Below, piece by piece: positions 24,399-33,498 of a DNA stretch of 35,776 bases. The stretch is taken from positions 1 to 35,776 of the forward strand of contig VXSY01000050.1 in assembly GCA_009837725.1 (NCBI GenBank). The letters are read 5' to 3'. The notes under the pieces were generated by a model. It saw only the letters and a list, made by a program, of their open reading frames with translations. It was not told where the DNA came from and did no database searches. The first letter of the stretch is position 1. The number at the start of each line of letters is the position of its first letter. Position numbers and translations under genes: made by a program. Source of the DNA: Gammaproteobacteria bacterium. GTDB taxonomy: Bacteria; Pseudomonadota; Gammaproteobacteria; Pseudomonadales; Azotimanducaceae.

Positions 24399-25781
24399 TC
24401 ACGCTGCCGCCGGGCGCGCCACCGTGATGTCGTCGAAGCAATGCACGAACGTCATGCCGTCGATGACGAGGCGGTCGGCGTGTGGGAGCTGCTTTCCGAT
24501 CGGCCCGCCGGCGCCGGGTACCGCTTGCTCACCGCCGTAGCGGCGGAACAGCACGGTCCGATCCGTTTCGTCAACGTATGCGACGATGACCACATCCCTT
24601 TCAGTGGCCTGCGTCGGCATCTCGATGATGCGCGTACATCTGTGGGTCGACTCGCCGATCCTCACATCGAACATGCCGTCGGCAAACATCTCCGGCGTGC
24701 CTGGGCGGCGGGCAAACCCCCCGCCGGGTTGTGCGGCCAGGTAGTCTCCAGCCGTGACGCGCCGGGGACACGCGCCGAAATCCTCCTCGAAGCCGTCGTC
24801 CAAGCAGGTATAGAGTCGCCTGTGGCCATCGGCCGTCAGACTCTCGACGGCACACCACTGCACCTCGGTGTCCGTCAGTCGGCCCCACAGCCGGGTGTGG
24901 CGCCGCGTCGGCGGCGGATGCGGTGCATCGTCAACAGATAGCCACTGTTCGTCCATGTCGATCTCGATGCACTCGCGATCGTGGATCGTTGCCCGTCGCT
25001 CAGCCGCCATCGTGTTGGTTCGGGTTAGCTGCCACTCCGACCCGCCGTCTGCGGGCTGGTACTCCGCCCAACGGACCTCGTGGTCGAGTTCGGGGACAGC
25101 AAACCACCAAGTGAGTTCGCGCATGTCGACGTCGGCCACGGGCGACGCGGCCGGCTCGACGACGATGCGCGGCCGCTCGGCTGGAAACGGTACGGTCCCA
25201 TGTTCCCTGTTCATGTGGGCATTCCTCTTGAAGTTTGTGATTCCCAACACGCCGCGCACTCGGTCGCGACCTTGCGACAGACGCCGCTTGATGGTGCCGG
25301 GTGGGCTGCGATGGCGCGCTGCGATCTCCCGGATCGTGAACCCCTCTACGTAGAACGACCGCAGTGCCTCCCGCTCGGGTTCCGGCAACGTCTCGAACGC
25401 CTCGACCACATCGTCGATCACGCGTCGCCGGCGCACGTCGGCGACGCCGAGGCGATCAACCATGACCTCCAGCGCGCCATCTTCGGTGGGCATATCACGA
25501 CGCCCCAAAGCGCGCAGGTAGTCGCTGCAACGATTGCGGGCCACCTGATACAGCCAGGCGCGCGGATCACGCGGTTGCCGGGCGCGCAGGCTCACCCAAG
25601 CGTGAACGAGGGTCTCCTGCAGCACGTCTTGAACCGCGTCCGCCGCACCGAGGCGGTGGCGGATCAAGGCCACGAGCGAGCGCTCGTAGCGGCGGATCAG
25701 CGTCGTGAACGCCTGCTGCTCGCCAGCTTGGGTCCGCCGTGCCAGCACGTCGTCCGTTGGAGTTTGCGTCGGTTTCGCCAT
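24399..25781 (-). CDS. ECF sigma factor with large C-terminal domain
   Basis: The product is 460 aa. Sigma region 2 lies at about residues 25-95 (DAVQDVLQETLVHAWVSLRA) and region 4 at about 120-185 (LPEPEREALRSFYVEGFTIREIAARHRSPPGT). After a linker, about 260 residues form a beta-rich domain of unknown function, rich in Trp and acidic residues. It contains several Cys (ECIEID, WCAVES, YTCLDDG, ACPRRV, HRCTRI, VHCFDD). Such C-terminal domains often act as built-in anti-sigma or sensor modules. ATG 25781 is preferred over 25811. It lies 133 bp upstream of the Eis-fusion sigma gene on the same strand and may be co-transcribed with it. A nested dyad sits in its leader, shared with fba. Confidence 0.85.
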   Translation of the reverse strand: MAKPTQTPTDDVLARRTQAGEQQAFTTLIRRYERSLVALIRHRLGAADAVQDVLQETLVHAWVSLRARQPRDPRAWLYQVARNRCSDYLRALGRRDMPTEDGALEVMVDRLGVADVRRRRVIDDVVEAFETLPEPEREALRSFYVEGFTIREIAARHRSPPGTIKRRLSQGRDRVRGVLGITNFKRNAHMNREHGTVPFPAERPRIVVEPAASPVADVDMRELTWWFAVPELDHEVRWAEYQPADGGSEWQLTRTNTMAAERRATIHDRECIEIDMDEQWLSVDDAPHPPPTRRHTRLWGRLTDTEVQWCAVESLTADGHRRLYTCLDDGFEEDFGACPRRVTAGDYLAAQPGGGFARRPGTPEMFADGMFDVRIGESTHRCTRIIEMPTQATERDVVIVAYVDETDRTVLFRRYGGEQAVPGAGGPIGKQLPHADRLVIDGMTFVHCFDDITVARPAAA

Positions 25782-25813
25782 TGCACCCCACAAGGCGCTC
25801 GGGACGGCCATAA

Positions 25814-25859
25814 GGTTCGCGCGAATTCTGCCCGTCTTGGCAGTTCAATCGCGCGAACC
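25814..25859. promoter_or_regulatory. Nested inverted repeat between sigma gene and fba
   Basis: GGTTCGCGCGA (25814-25824) and TCGCGCGAACC (25849-25859) are perfect 11-bp arms. Inside, CTGCC (25828-25832) and GGCAG (25839-25843) form a second dyad. The site lies 33 bp upstream of the sigma start and 73 bp upstream of fba. It could be an operator for both genes or a leader hairpin. GAAC at the arm edges resembles ECF -35 elements. Confidence 0.6.
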
Positions 25860-25931
25860 GCTGGCCTATGGCATTGCGTCGTGAACGGCACTATCGTGGG
25901 GGCATCAGCTTGAGGTCCTCGGGAGATCACC

Positions 25932-26996
25932 ATGCCCGTCGTCAGCATGAGGCAGCTTCTCGACCATGCGGCGGAGAACGATTACGGCGTTCCCGCCTTC
26001 AACGTCAACAACTTGGAGCAGATGCGGGCCATCATGGAGGGCGCCGCAGCCACCGACAGCCCGGTGATCGTGCAGGCGTCTGCCGGGGCCAGGAAATACG
26101 CCGGGCCCACTTTTCTGCGCCATCTCATCCTCGCGGCGGTGGAGGAGTTTCCGCACATTCCGGTGGTGATGCATCAGGACCACGGCGCATCGCCAGCCGT
26201 GTGCCAGCGATCCATCCAGCTTGGCTTCTCTTCGGTGATGATGGATGGCTCTCTGGAAGAGGATCAGAAGACACCGGCGAGCTACGACTACAACATCGAC
26301 GTGACCCGGCAGGCGGTGGAGATGGCCCATGCCTGCGGGGTGTCGGTGGAAGGCGAGCTTGGTTGCCTTGGTTCGCTCGAGACCGGCGCGGCCGGCGAGG
26401 AAGACGGCGTCGGCGCCGAGGGCAGCCTGTCCATGGAAATGCTGCTGACCGACCCGGAACAGGCGGCGGACTTCGTCAAGCGCACGGAAGTCGACGCCCT
26501 CGCCATCGCCATCGGTACCTCCCACGGCGCCTACAAATTCTCGCGGCCGCCCACCGGCGACATTCTCGCCATCGACCGGGTGAAGGAAATCCATGCCCGC
26601 ATCCCCAACACACATCTCGTGATGCACGGCAGCTCGTCGGTACCGCAGGAACTGCTTGCCCGCATCAACGAGTTCGGCGGCGACATCCCCGAGACCTACG
26701 GGGTGCCGGTGGCGGAGGTGCAGGAGGGCATCCGCCACGGCGTGCGCAAGGTGAACATCGACACGGACCTTCGCCTCGCTTCCACCGCTGCCATCCGCGA
26801 GCACTTGGCGAAGAACCGCTCCGAGTTCGATCCGCGCAAATACCTCACCGAGTCGATGAACGCGATGAAGGCGGTGGTGGTGGATCGCTACGAGGCGTTC
26901 GGCACCGCTGGCAACGCCGGCAAGATCAAACCGGTTGGGCTCGAATCGATGTTCGAGCGCTACGCTGCCGGCGAGCTTGATCCAGTGGTGCATTAG
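25932..26996 (+). CDS. fba: Fructose-bisphosphate aldolase, class II (Calvin-cycle type)
   Basis: This is a zinc-dependent aldolase that splits fructose 1,6-bisphosphate into dihydroxyacetone phosphate and glyceraldehyde 3-phosphate. The product is 354 aa, matching the class II subgroup found with Calvin-cycle genes. [18 protein letters not shown] (catalytic Asp and zinc His), the Glu in VEGELG, the zinc His in [15 protein letters not shown], and KVNIDTDLR of the phosphate site are all intact. ATG 25932 is preceded by GGGAGATC. It is divergent from the sigma gene, with a nested dyad between them, and is followed by a strong hairpin at 27017-27042. It pairs functionally with pgk at 11857 but is not linked to it. 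Confidence 0.97.
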   Translation: MPVVSMRQLLDHAAENDYGVPAFNVNNLEQMRAIMEGAAATDSPVIVQASAGARKYAGPTFLRHLILAAVEEFPHIPVVMHQDHGASPAVCQRSIQLGFSSVMMDGSLEEDQKTPASYDYNIDVTRQAVEMAHACGVSVEGELGCLGSLETGAAGEEDGVGAEGSLSMEMLLTDPEQAADFVKRTEVDALAIAIGTSHGAYKFSRPPTGDILAIDRVKEIHARIPNTHLVMHGSSSVPQELLARINEFGGDIPETYGVPVAEVQEGIRHGVRKVNIDTDLRLASTAAIREHLAKNRSEFDPRKYLTESMNAMKAVVVDRYEAFGTAGNAGKIKPVGLESMFERYAAGELDPVVH

Positions 26997-27016
26997 CGCC
27001 GCTGCGCGGCGCTCTG

Positions 27017-27042
27017 GCAGTTTTCGCTGGCGCGAAAACTGC
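27017..27042 (+). terminator. 11-bp perfect hairpin after fba
   Basis: GCAGTTTTCGC and GCGAAAACTGC pair around TGGC. It lies about 20 bp after the fba stop and 40 bp before the hydrolase start. Without a T tract it could terminate fba or act in the leader of the next gene. Confidence 0.5.
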
Positions 27043-27081
27043 TACGGTCCGGCTGCAACAGCTCCGCTCGAGGAGTCTAGT

Positions 27082-28002
27082 GTGCCCAAGGCAAGCTCTG
27101 CGCAAGTGCCGTCCAACGCGGTCTCTCTTGGGGGATCGAGTCGAGGTAACACCGCGTTCGATCCGAGGGACGGTTTCGGCGCGGACTACCGCGCCTTCTT
27201 CGACCTCGACCTAGGCCAAACCTTCGAGTGGCTGGAGCACGACGGCGTGCGGCTCGCGGTGCAGCGCTTTGCGCCGCCGGGGGAGGCCTGCGGCGACGTC
27301 GTGCTGGTGCACGGCTACTACGACCATGTGGGCCTTTACGGCCACGCCATCCGCTACCTACTCGGGCGAGGCTTCCGGGTTCACTGCTACGACCAGGAGG
27401 GGCATGGCCTGTCGAGCGGAGAGCGTGCCACCATCGCGAGCTTCGACCGCTACGCCTCGGCACTTGCGGCCTTCATCGAGACCATTCCCTCATGCGCCGG
27501 CGCGCGCTGGATCGTCGGCCAGAGCATGGGTGGCTCGGTCATCCTCGAACACCTCGACCGCAATCCGGAGACGGACTTCGACCAAGTGTTGCTGTTGGCA
27601 CCACTGGTGCGTCCCTGGCAATGGCCACTGAACCGGCTCGTCTGGCTCGCGGCCCGCCCATTCCTAGGCAGTATTCCCCGCGCATTTGCAGCCAACACCG
27701 ACAATCCGGAATTCATGGCACTGCTGCGCGCAGACCCCTTGCAGGCGAAGACATTGCCGGTGGCATGGGTGACGGCAATGGCACGCTGGCTGCGCCAATT
27801 CGAGGCCCGCGGCGCTTCCGAGCGCAAACTCACCGTCATCCAGGGCGGCGAGGACCGAACCGTCGATGCCACCTACAATCTTGTGCTCCTTGAGCGCCGC
27901 TATCGCATAGAGGTTTTCGAGTTGCCCACGGCCCGGCACCACCTCGTGAACGAATCGGAGGCCATCCGAGCCGAAATCTGGCGCTACCTCGACGGGCGTT
28001 GA
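27082..28002 (+). CDS. Alpha/beta hydrolase, monoacylglycerol-lipase-like
   Basis: The product is 306 aa. HGYYDH at residues 77-82 is the oxyanion region, GQSMGG contains the nucleophile S148, and GGEDRTVD and ARHHLVNE carry the probable acid and His. YDQEGHGLSSG is the conserved loop seen in bacterial monoacylglycerol lipases and lysophospholipases. No signal peptide is visible, so the enzyme is cytoplasmic. GTG 27082 has AGGAG six bases upstream (27071-27075), which decides the start over a longer frame into fba. Expected substrates are monoacylglycerols or lysophospholipids, but specificity cannot be deduced. Confidence 0.85.
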   Translation: MPKASSAQVPSNAVSLGGSSRGNTAFDPRDGFGADYRAFFDLDLGQTFEWLEHDGVRLAVQRFAPPGEACGDVVLVHGYYDHVGLYGHAIRYLLGRGFRVHCYDQEGHGLSSGERATIASFDRYASALAAFIETIPSCAGARWIVGQSMGGSVILEHLDRNPETDFDQVLLLAPLVRPWQWPLNRLVWLAARPFLGSIPRAFAANTDNPEFMALLRADPLQAKTLPVAWVTAMARWLRQFEARGASERKLTVIQGGEDRTVDATYNLVLLERRYRIEVFELPTARHHLVNESEAIRAEIWRYLDGR

Positions 28003-28051
28003 AGGAACCCGCAATTCCGATGCGGCCTGCATAGCGACCCATCGCGCCACG

Positions 28052-28070
28052 CGCTTTGCAACTCAAAGCG
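28052..28070. terminator. Hairpin after the hydrolase gene
   Basis: CGCTTTG and CAAAGCG form a perfect 7-bp stem with a 5-base loop, 50 bp after the hydrolase stop. It has no T tract and is a possible factor-dependent terminator. Confidence 0.35.
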
Positions 28071-28157
28071 TGACACCACCAAACCTCGCGGACGTTTGCG
28101 CACCGCTGGCATCGGGCGTATGTTCACCGGTTCGAGCTGGCTCTCAAGGGGTCACAA

Positions 28158-31100
28158 ATGCGCGCTTGGTGGTGGCGTCGCTGCTTCGTTGCAGCGGTGA
28201 CCACGGCCTTCGGGTTCTACCCCGCCGCGCAAGCCGATGACGCAACGCAGCGTGGGGAGCGGGCTGCCTCGGAGCAGGCGGCCGAGGCGGGTCGTGCCGC
28301 GCAGGCTGCCAAGGCCGCGTTCCATCCGGCGCATTTGCGCGCGTCCGTCGCCCACGCAAGCGCAACACGCGCCGACCCGGCGCCAATGTCTCACGTCTGG
28401 CACGCGGACAAGGCTGCACGGCCGCCCCCAGCCATCATCCCCCGCATCGCTTACTCCAAAGCTACCGGAGAGTCGTCGGCCACCTACTTCGACGACCACA
28501 TCGACGGCATCATCCAAGGTCAGTGCATCGCCTGCCACGTCGAAGGCGGCACGTCTGCCAACACCCGCATCGTTTTCGTCGCCGGCTCGGATGCTTCGAG
28601 TCGACGCAGCAACCAGCAGACCCTTGCCGATTTCCTCAGCCTCGTCGAGGGCGGCGCCGAACTGCTGCTGAACAAGGTGCAGGGCGTCTCCCACGGCGGC
28701 GGCGTGCAACTGCAAGCGGGCTCGTCAGGTTTCGAGCACATGCGTACGTGGCTTGGCCTTGTCGGCGAGGAGGCCATTGCGCCTGGCGTGACTCCCGAGA
28801 CCTTGTTCGATTCGGTGCGGATGGTCTCCCACGAACGCACACTCCGACGCGCCGCCCTACTCTTTGCGGCGCGCAACCCTACAGCGGAGGAACTGCGCGC
28901 ACTTGCCGAGGGCACCGTTGGCATCCGTCGAGCGATCCGCAACCTGATGCAAGGCCCCGCATTCCACGATTTCCTCATCCGCGCTGGCAACGACCGCCTC
29001 TTCACGGATCGTCACATCCGCTCGGTGCTCGATCCCAACTCCGAGTATTTCGTGCGGCTCGCACAGCTCATGCGCAAGGGCCGGGTGCGCTACGGCGACG
29101 ATTTCTACGGCAGCAAGTGGTTCCACGCCGTGCAGTTCGGCGTCGCCCGGGCACCGCTGGAGCTGATCGCCCATGTGGTGGAGAACGACCTCCCCTATAC
29201 CGAAATCTTGACCGCCGACTACATCATGGCCAACCCGTTCGCCGCCGAGATCTACGACGCGCCGACCGCGTTCGAGAACGACGACCCGTTCGATTTCCAG
29301 CCCTCCGCAATCGTCGGCTACTACGGCAAGCACGAATCCAAGATCACTCGCTTCAACCAGAGATATGGCTTGCACGTCATCTCTCCCGGCACGCTACGAA
29401 TGGACATACCACTCGCGGGAGTCCTCAACACCAACGTGTTCTTGCACCGCTATCCGTCCACGGCGACCAACCGCAACCGCGCCCGAGCACGTTGGACCTA
29501 CTACCACTTCCTGGGCGTGGACGTAGAGAAATCTGCTCCGCGCACGACGGACCCAGTCGCCTTGGCAGACACCAACAATCCCACCTTGCACAATTCCGCA
29601 TGCAGCGTCTGCCATGCGGCCCTCGACCCCGTGGCCGGGGCATTCCAGAACTACGGCAACGAGGGCTACTACCGCGAGAACTACGGCGGCACCGACTCTC
29701 TGGACGAGTTCTACAAGGAACCGCCGGACGGGGCCGACACCCTCTATGTCGAAGGCGATACTTGGTATCGCGATATGCGCGTGCCGGGCTTCGAGGGCGC
29801 CGTGGTACCCGATGCGGACTACAGCCTGCGGTGGCTGGCGAACCGCATCGCAGAAGACCACCGCTTCGCAGAGGCTGCCGTGCGCTTCTGGTGGCCCGCC
29901 GTGATGGGCACCGAAATGGCCGAGGCGCCGGAAGATCAGAGCGATGTCGGCTTCGCTGGGCGACTGCTTGCGGCCAACGCCCAAGCCCTCGAAATGACCC
30001 GACTTGCCGAGCGCTTTCGGCAGGGCATTGGCGGCAAGCGTCCGTACAACGTGAAGAATCTGCTGACGGACTTGGTGCTCTCCAAGTGGTTCCGCGCCGG
30101 TGCCATCACCGACGACGACCCCACGCGCCGGGAAGCACTGCGCAACGCCGGCGCCGAGCGCTTGCTGACGCCGGAGGAACTCACCCGCAAAACCGCGGCC
30201 GTCACGGGCGTCGAGTGGGGCCGGATCCGTCCCAACACCAACCTACGGTTCGTACACAACGGGAGCCATCTAGAGCGCGACTACCGCCTCCTCTACGGCG
30301 GCATCGACTCCGCCGGCGTCACGGAGCGCGCTCCCGACATGACCGCGCTGATGGCGTCCGTGGCGCAGCGTCAGGCCCTGGAACTCAGCCGGATGATCGT
30401 CCTCAAGGAGCTATACCTACTACGGCGGGCAGAACGCCGGCTCTTCGGCAGTGTGGATGTTCGGCATTCGCCGGCCGCGGAGTTCGGAAGGGTGTCGTCG
30501 GTGCGGGGCTTAAGGGACTCGCCGCAAACGCTCGTCACCACAGGTGCCATGAAGCGCGGCACCAAGACGGTGACCCTAGCATTCCTGAACGGCGTGTGGG
30601 ACGAGGAGCAGCGCAAGGGCCGCCACGCGTGGGTGGATCGCATCGCACTCAAGGACTCCGCCGGCGCCTTGGTGGCAAGCGTCGAACTGGAGGAGCTCGC
30701 AAGCTACAGCACCAGCCACAACGGCAACTGCGGCCACTTCACCGACGACGGCTACCAGTTCCACGGCTGCGAAGCGGCTCTGCTGCGCTTCCCCCTAACC
30801 ATTGAAGCGGACGGCGATTATCGCCTCGAAGTCGTCACGTGGGGCGAACGCTTCGGCGATCAACTGCCGCGGCTGGCGGTTTCCGTGGACGGCGACGGCA
30901 TAAGCGCCCGACAAGCCTCCCGCATCAAGGCCCAACTCGCGGCGCTGCATTGGAGCCTGCTCGGCGAGCGGGTCGCGACCGACTCGGCAGATGTGCAAGA
31001 AGCCTATGCACTCTTCACCGATGTCTGGCGCCAGCACCACGACCTGACGAGTGGCAGCCGGCTGTGCGACTGGCCAGCGGGAAGGTGCCTGCTGAACGTG

Positions 31101-31289
31101 GACCAAGCCTTCTTCGAGGGCATCGTGGAGGAACAGCCCCTGAAGGGAAATGCCGACGGCTGGCGCTGGGTGGATTGGCCGCAGGCGCAGGAGATCATCG
31201 GCGCCACCCCAGACCCGTTCCACGTGGCGCAGTCTTGGGCCGTGGTGCTGGCGTTCCTGATGACCGACTACCGGTACCTGCACCTGTGA
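28158..31289 (+). CDS. DUF1592/DUF1588-type dihaem cytochrome-like exported protein
   Basis: The product is 1043 aa with an N-terminal signal (RRCFVAAVTTAFGFYPAAQA). Two c-type haem motifs are visible: CIACH at 123-127 and CSVCH at 482-486. Between and after them the layout follows the DUF1592/DUF1588 Planctomycete-cytochrome-like proteins: helical repeats with WLANRIAEDHRFAEAAVRFWWPAVMG, and a short insert around the second haem (NSACSVCHAALDPVAGAFQNYG). Residues about 745-900 form a beta domain that may bind carbohydrate. The function is not established, but the pairing with a DUF1501 protein downstream is conserved in marine bacteria. AAGGGG precedes the ATG at 28158. Haem attachment implies a periplasmic location. 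Confidence 0.85.
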   Translation: MRAWWWRRCFVAAVTTAFGFYPAAQADDATQRGERAASEQAAEAGRAAQAAKAAFHPAHLRASVAHASATRADPAPMSHVWHADKAARPPPAIIPRIAYSKATGESSATYFDDHIDGIIQGQCIACHVEGGTSANTRIVFVAGSDASSRRSNQQTLADFLSLVEGGAELLLNKVQGVSHGGGVQLQAGSSGFEHMRTWLGLVGEEAIAPGVTPETLFDSVRMVSHERTLRRAALLFAARNPTAEELRALAEGTVGIRRAIRNLMQGPAFHDFLIRAGNDRLFTDRHIRSVLDPNSEYFVRLAQLMRKGRVRYGDDFYGSKWFHAVQFGVARAPLELIAHVVENDLPYTEILTADYIMANPFAAEIYDAPTAFENDDPFDFQPSAIVGYYGKHESKITRFNQRYGLHVISPGTLRMDIPLAGVLNTNVFLHRYPSTATNRNRARARWTYYHFLGVDVEKSAPRTTDPVALADTNNPTLHNSACSVCHAALDPVAGAFQNYGNEGYYRENYGGTDSLDEFYKEPPDGADTLYVEGDTWYRDMRVPGFEGAVVPDADYSLRWLANRIAEDHRFAEAAVRFWWPAVMGTEMAEAPEDQSDVGFAGRLLAANAQALEMTRLAERFRQGIGGKRPYNVKNLLTDLVLSKWFRAGAITDDDPTRREALRNAGAERLLTPEELTRKTAAVTGVEWGRIRPNTNLRFVHNGSHLERDYRLLYGGIDSAGVTERAPDMTALMASVAQRQALELSRMIVLKELYLLRRAERRLFGSVDVRHSPAAEFGRVSSVRGLRDSPQTLVTTGAMKRGTKTVTLAFLNGVWDEEQRKGRHAWVDRIALKDSAGALVASVELEELASYSTSHNGNCGHFTDDGYQFHGCEAALLRFPLTIEADGDYRLEVVTWGERFGDQLPRLAVSVDGDGISARQASRIKAQLAALHWSLLGERVATDSADVQEAYALFTDVWRQHHDLTSGSRLCDWPAGRCLLNVDQAFFEGIVEEQPLKGNADGWRWVDWPQAQEIIGATPDPFHVAQSWAVVLAFLMTDYRYLHL

Positions 31290-31335
31290 CTGGCGGGGGA
31301 CACGTCGTGGCGCAACTCCTGATGCGGGCAGAGCC

Positions 31336-32631
31336 ATGAATCGACGGCGGGCGCTCAAGGCACTGGTCGGTGGCACCGCTGGCGCGTGGGGCGCTTTCCA
31401 CCTCCCACTCGCCCACGCCGACGACTACACCGGCAAGCTCTTCGTCTTCGTCCAGGCAGACGGTGGCTGGGATCCCACGAGCTTCTGCGACCCCAAGACC
31501 AACGTGCCGGGCGAACCCGTCATCAACCATTGGGCGGAGCGGGGCACCGTCGAAGAAGCAGGCGGCATTCGCTACGCACCGTTCGCGGACAACGCCGCCT
31601 TCTTCCGCAAGTATCACCGCCGCATGCTGGTCATCAATGGCGTGGACGCGCAGACCAACTCGCACACCGTGGGCGTCACGCACAACTGGAGTGGCCGCAA
31701 CGCCGAGGGCTTCCCGGCCATGACCGCCTTGCTGGCGGCGCATCATTCGCCAGACATGCCGCTCAACTATCTCAACTTCGGCGGCTTCTCCGCCACCGGC
31801 GGCGTCACGCGCTTCACCCGCCTGTCGGACGCAGGACGAATCCGGGCGCTGGCATACACCAATCGCGTCCACACCAACGAAGAGCTTCTCCGGCCACACG
31901 AATGGACCACGCTGCAGCAGTATCGCGCGAGGCGCATCGCCCGCCTGAACGAAGCGCCAGGCTTGCTGCCGCGTCAGGCACGCAACCGAATGCACTACCA
32001 ATCCGCACTGTCGCCGGCTTCCACCGATGGGCTGAAGCGCTACGCCGAGGCGCTGCCGCCGGACGACCAACTCGAACAGGGTGTGCAGTACGCCTACGAT
32101 GGCGACACCTTCTACAACGGCTTGAGGCGTCAGGCCCAGCTAGCGGTGCTGGCATTCAAGACCGGCATCGCCGTGAGCGCCGACCTCTTCCTGACTGGCT
32201 TCGACAGCCATCGAAGCAACGACGCCAAGCAAGGGTGGCTCCTGGGCGCCCTCACCGGCAGCGTGGACTACCTCTGGGAATACGCCGAAACCCACGGCAT
32301 CGCCGACCGCCTCGTGGTGGTGATCGGCTCGGACTTCGGTCGCACCAACCACTACAACTCCGAGGACGGCAAGGACCATTGGCCCATCGGCAGCTTCGTC
32401 ATCCTGGAAAAGAACCAACCCTGGACAGGCCGCGCCATAGGCGAAACCGACGACCTGCACTTCGCCCAGAAGATCAACCCCACGACCCTCCAACGAGACG
32501 ACGCCCAAGGCACCATCATCTACCCCAAGCACGTACACAAGGCCCTGCGCCGCTACCTGGGCCTGGAAGGCTCCCCCTTGGCCACTGCCTTCCCCTTCCA
32601 TGCCACCGAGGACTTCCGCTTCTTCGGCTAG
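31336..32631 (+). CDS. DUF1501 family protein, Tat-exported
   Basis: The product is 431 aa. The N terminus MNRRRALKALVGGTAGAWG followed by LPLAHA looks like a twin-arginine signal. LFVFVQADGGWDPTSF and later VVVIGSDFGRTNHYNSEDGKDHWP are hallmarks of DUF1501, which has an alkaline-phosphatase/sulfatase-like fold with likely metal ligands (D, H). It starts 46 bp after the DUF1592-type gene on the same strand and is very probably co-transcribed with it. Enzyme activity is not known for these pairs. They may process polysaccharides or act in a redox-linked outer-surface complex. Confidence 0.88.
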   Translation: MNRRRALKALVGGTAGAWGAFHLPLAHADDYTGKLFVFVQADGGWDPTSFCDPKTNVPGEPVINHWAERGTVEEAGGIRYAPFADNAAFFRKYHRRMLVINGVDAQTNSHTVGVTHNWSGRNAEGFPAMTALLAAHHSPDMPLNYLNFGGFSATGGVTRFTRLSDAGRIRALAYTNRVHTNEELLRPHEWTTLQQYRARRIARLNEAPGLLPRQARNRMHYQSALSPASTDGLKRYAEALPPDDQLEQGVQYAYDGDTFYNGLRRQAQLAVLAFKTGIAVSADLFLTGFDSHRSNDAKQGWLLGALTGSVDYLWEYAETHGIADRLVVVIGSDFGRTNHYNSEDGKDHWPIGSFVILEKNQPWTGRAIGETDDLHFAQKINPTTLQRDDAQGTIIYPKHVHKALRRYLGLEGSPLATAFPFHATEDFRFFG

Positions 32632-32920
32632 ATAGGTCGGGCGCACCCCTTTGGTGGTGCCACGTCCCACAGGCGACGCTCGCGTTGCCCGCGTCGGGCT
32701 TAGCGCCGCCATCCCTTCGCTTGCGATCGGGGCCGCCTGGCCCCAGCCCTCACCACCTATGCGCGAGATGGCAAGGACTCTTCGCAAAAGACCCCTTGCC
32801 TTCGCTTGCCACAGACGCGGGAATAGGCTGAAGTTCGCCCATGCCAGCAGTCAGTTCCCAAGGCGCAAGCCTTGCGACCCGTATCGAGGGCGAGACGCCC
32901 TCCCGCCGGATAGGTAGATC
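32632..32920. other. Intergenic stretch with several hairpins
   Basis: Hairpins include GCACC...GGTGC (32643-32660), a terminator candidate, and GGGGCC GCCT GGCCCC (32729-32744). At 32886-32902 is GAGGGCG AGA CGCCCTC, the copy of the repeat at 16626. The stretch begins with AGATAGGTCGGG, repeated as AGACAGGTCGGG right after the NUDIX stop. There is no gene that I can support. Confidence 0.5.
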
Positions 32921-33401
32921 GTGAAACGTCGGCAGGCCGTGCGGGCGCTGATCGTGTCGGAGCCGGACGAGAGCGTGTTGCTACTGCGCATGCAGCGGCC
33001 GGACCGGGCCGGCGACTTCTGGCTATTGCCCGGTGGTGGCGTCAAGCCGAACGAGGACCAGCTCGATGCACTCCTGCGTGAGGTTTTGGGAGGAGACTGG
33101 GCTGACCGTCTCCAGCACACCGCGCCTAATCTGGCAGCGCACGCATCGGTTTGGTCGCAGTGGCAACTGCACTGAGCAGCACGAGGACATCTATCTCGTG
33201 GTCGCGCCCCGCTTTCAGCCGACGTCCGCCCACAACCCCGAACAAAGCGAGGTGGGCATCTTCCGCGAGTTCCGCTGGTGGTCGGCGACAGCCTTGGGGG
33301 CCGCTGGCAACGATGTGTTCGCGCCCCGATCATTGCCTAGCCTCGTCGCTGGCATCCTTGCCAAGGGACCGCCGCCGCAACCGATTTCGCTTCGCGACTA
33401 G
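32921..33401 (+). pseudogene. NUDIX hydrolase gene with single-base frameshift
   Basis: Reading from GTG 32921 gives KRRQAVRALIVSE and LLRMQRPDRAGDFWLLPGGGVKPNEDQLDALLREV. The frame then breaks within TTTT at 33084-33087. One base less in that run restores REVWEETGLTV, completing the NUDIX box (GX5EX7REUXEEXGU), although the first Glu position should be checked. The second frame ends with FREFRWWSA and stops at 33401. Restored, the protein would be about 159 aa and would hydrolyse a nucleoside diphosphate-linked compound. The homopolymer site suggests sequencing error or slippage, so the gene may in fact be intact. Confidence 0.8.
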
Positions 33402-33426
33402 ACAGGTCGGGTGAACAGCCCGCCGG

Positions 33427-33448
33427 AAGGGCGAATCTATGCCCTTTT
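33427..33448 (+). terminator. Hairpin with short T run after the NUDIX gene
   Basis: AAGGGC and GCCCTT pair around GAATCTAT, followed by TT, 26 bp after the NUDIX stop. The stem is short (6 bp). Confidence 0.35.
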
Positions 33449-33498
33449 CGAGTCCACTCTAGGTATATTCCGTCCACGAACGACAAACCGGGGGTTAG

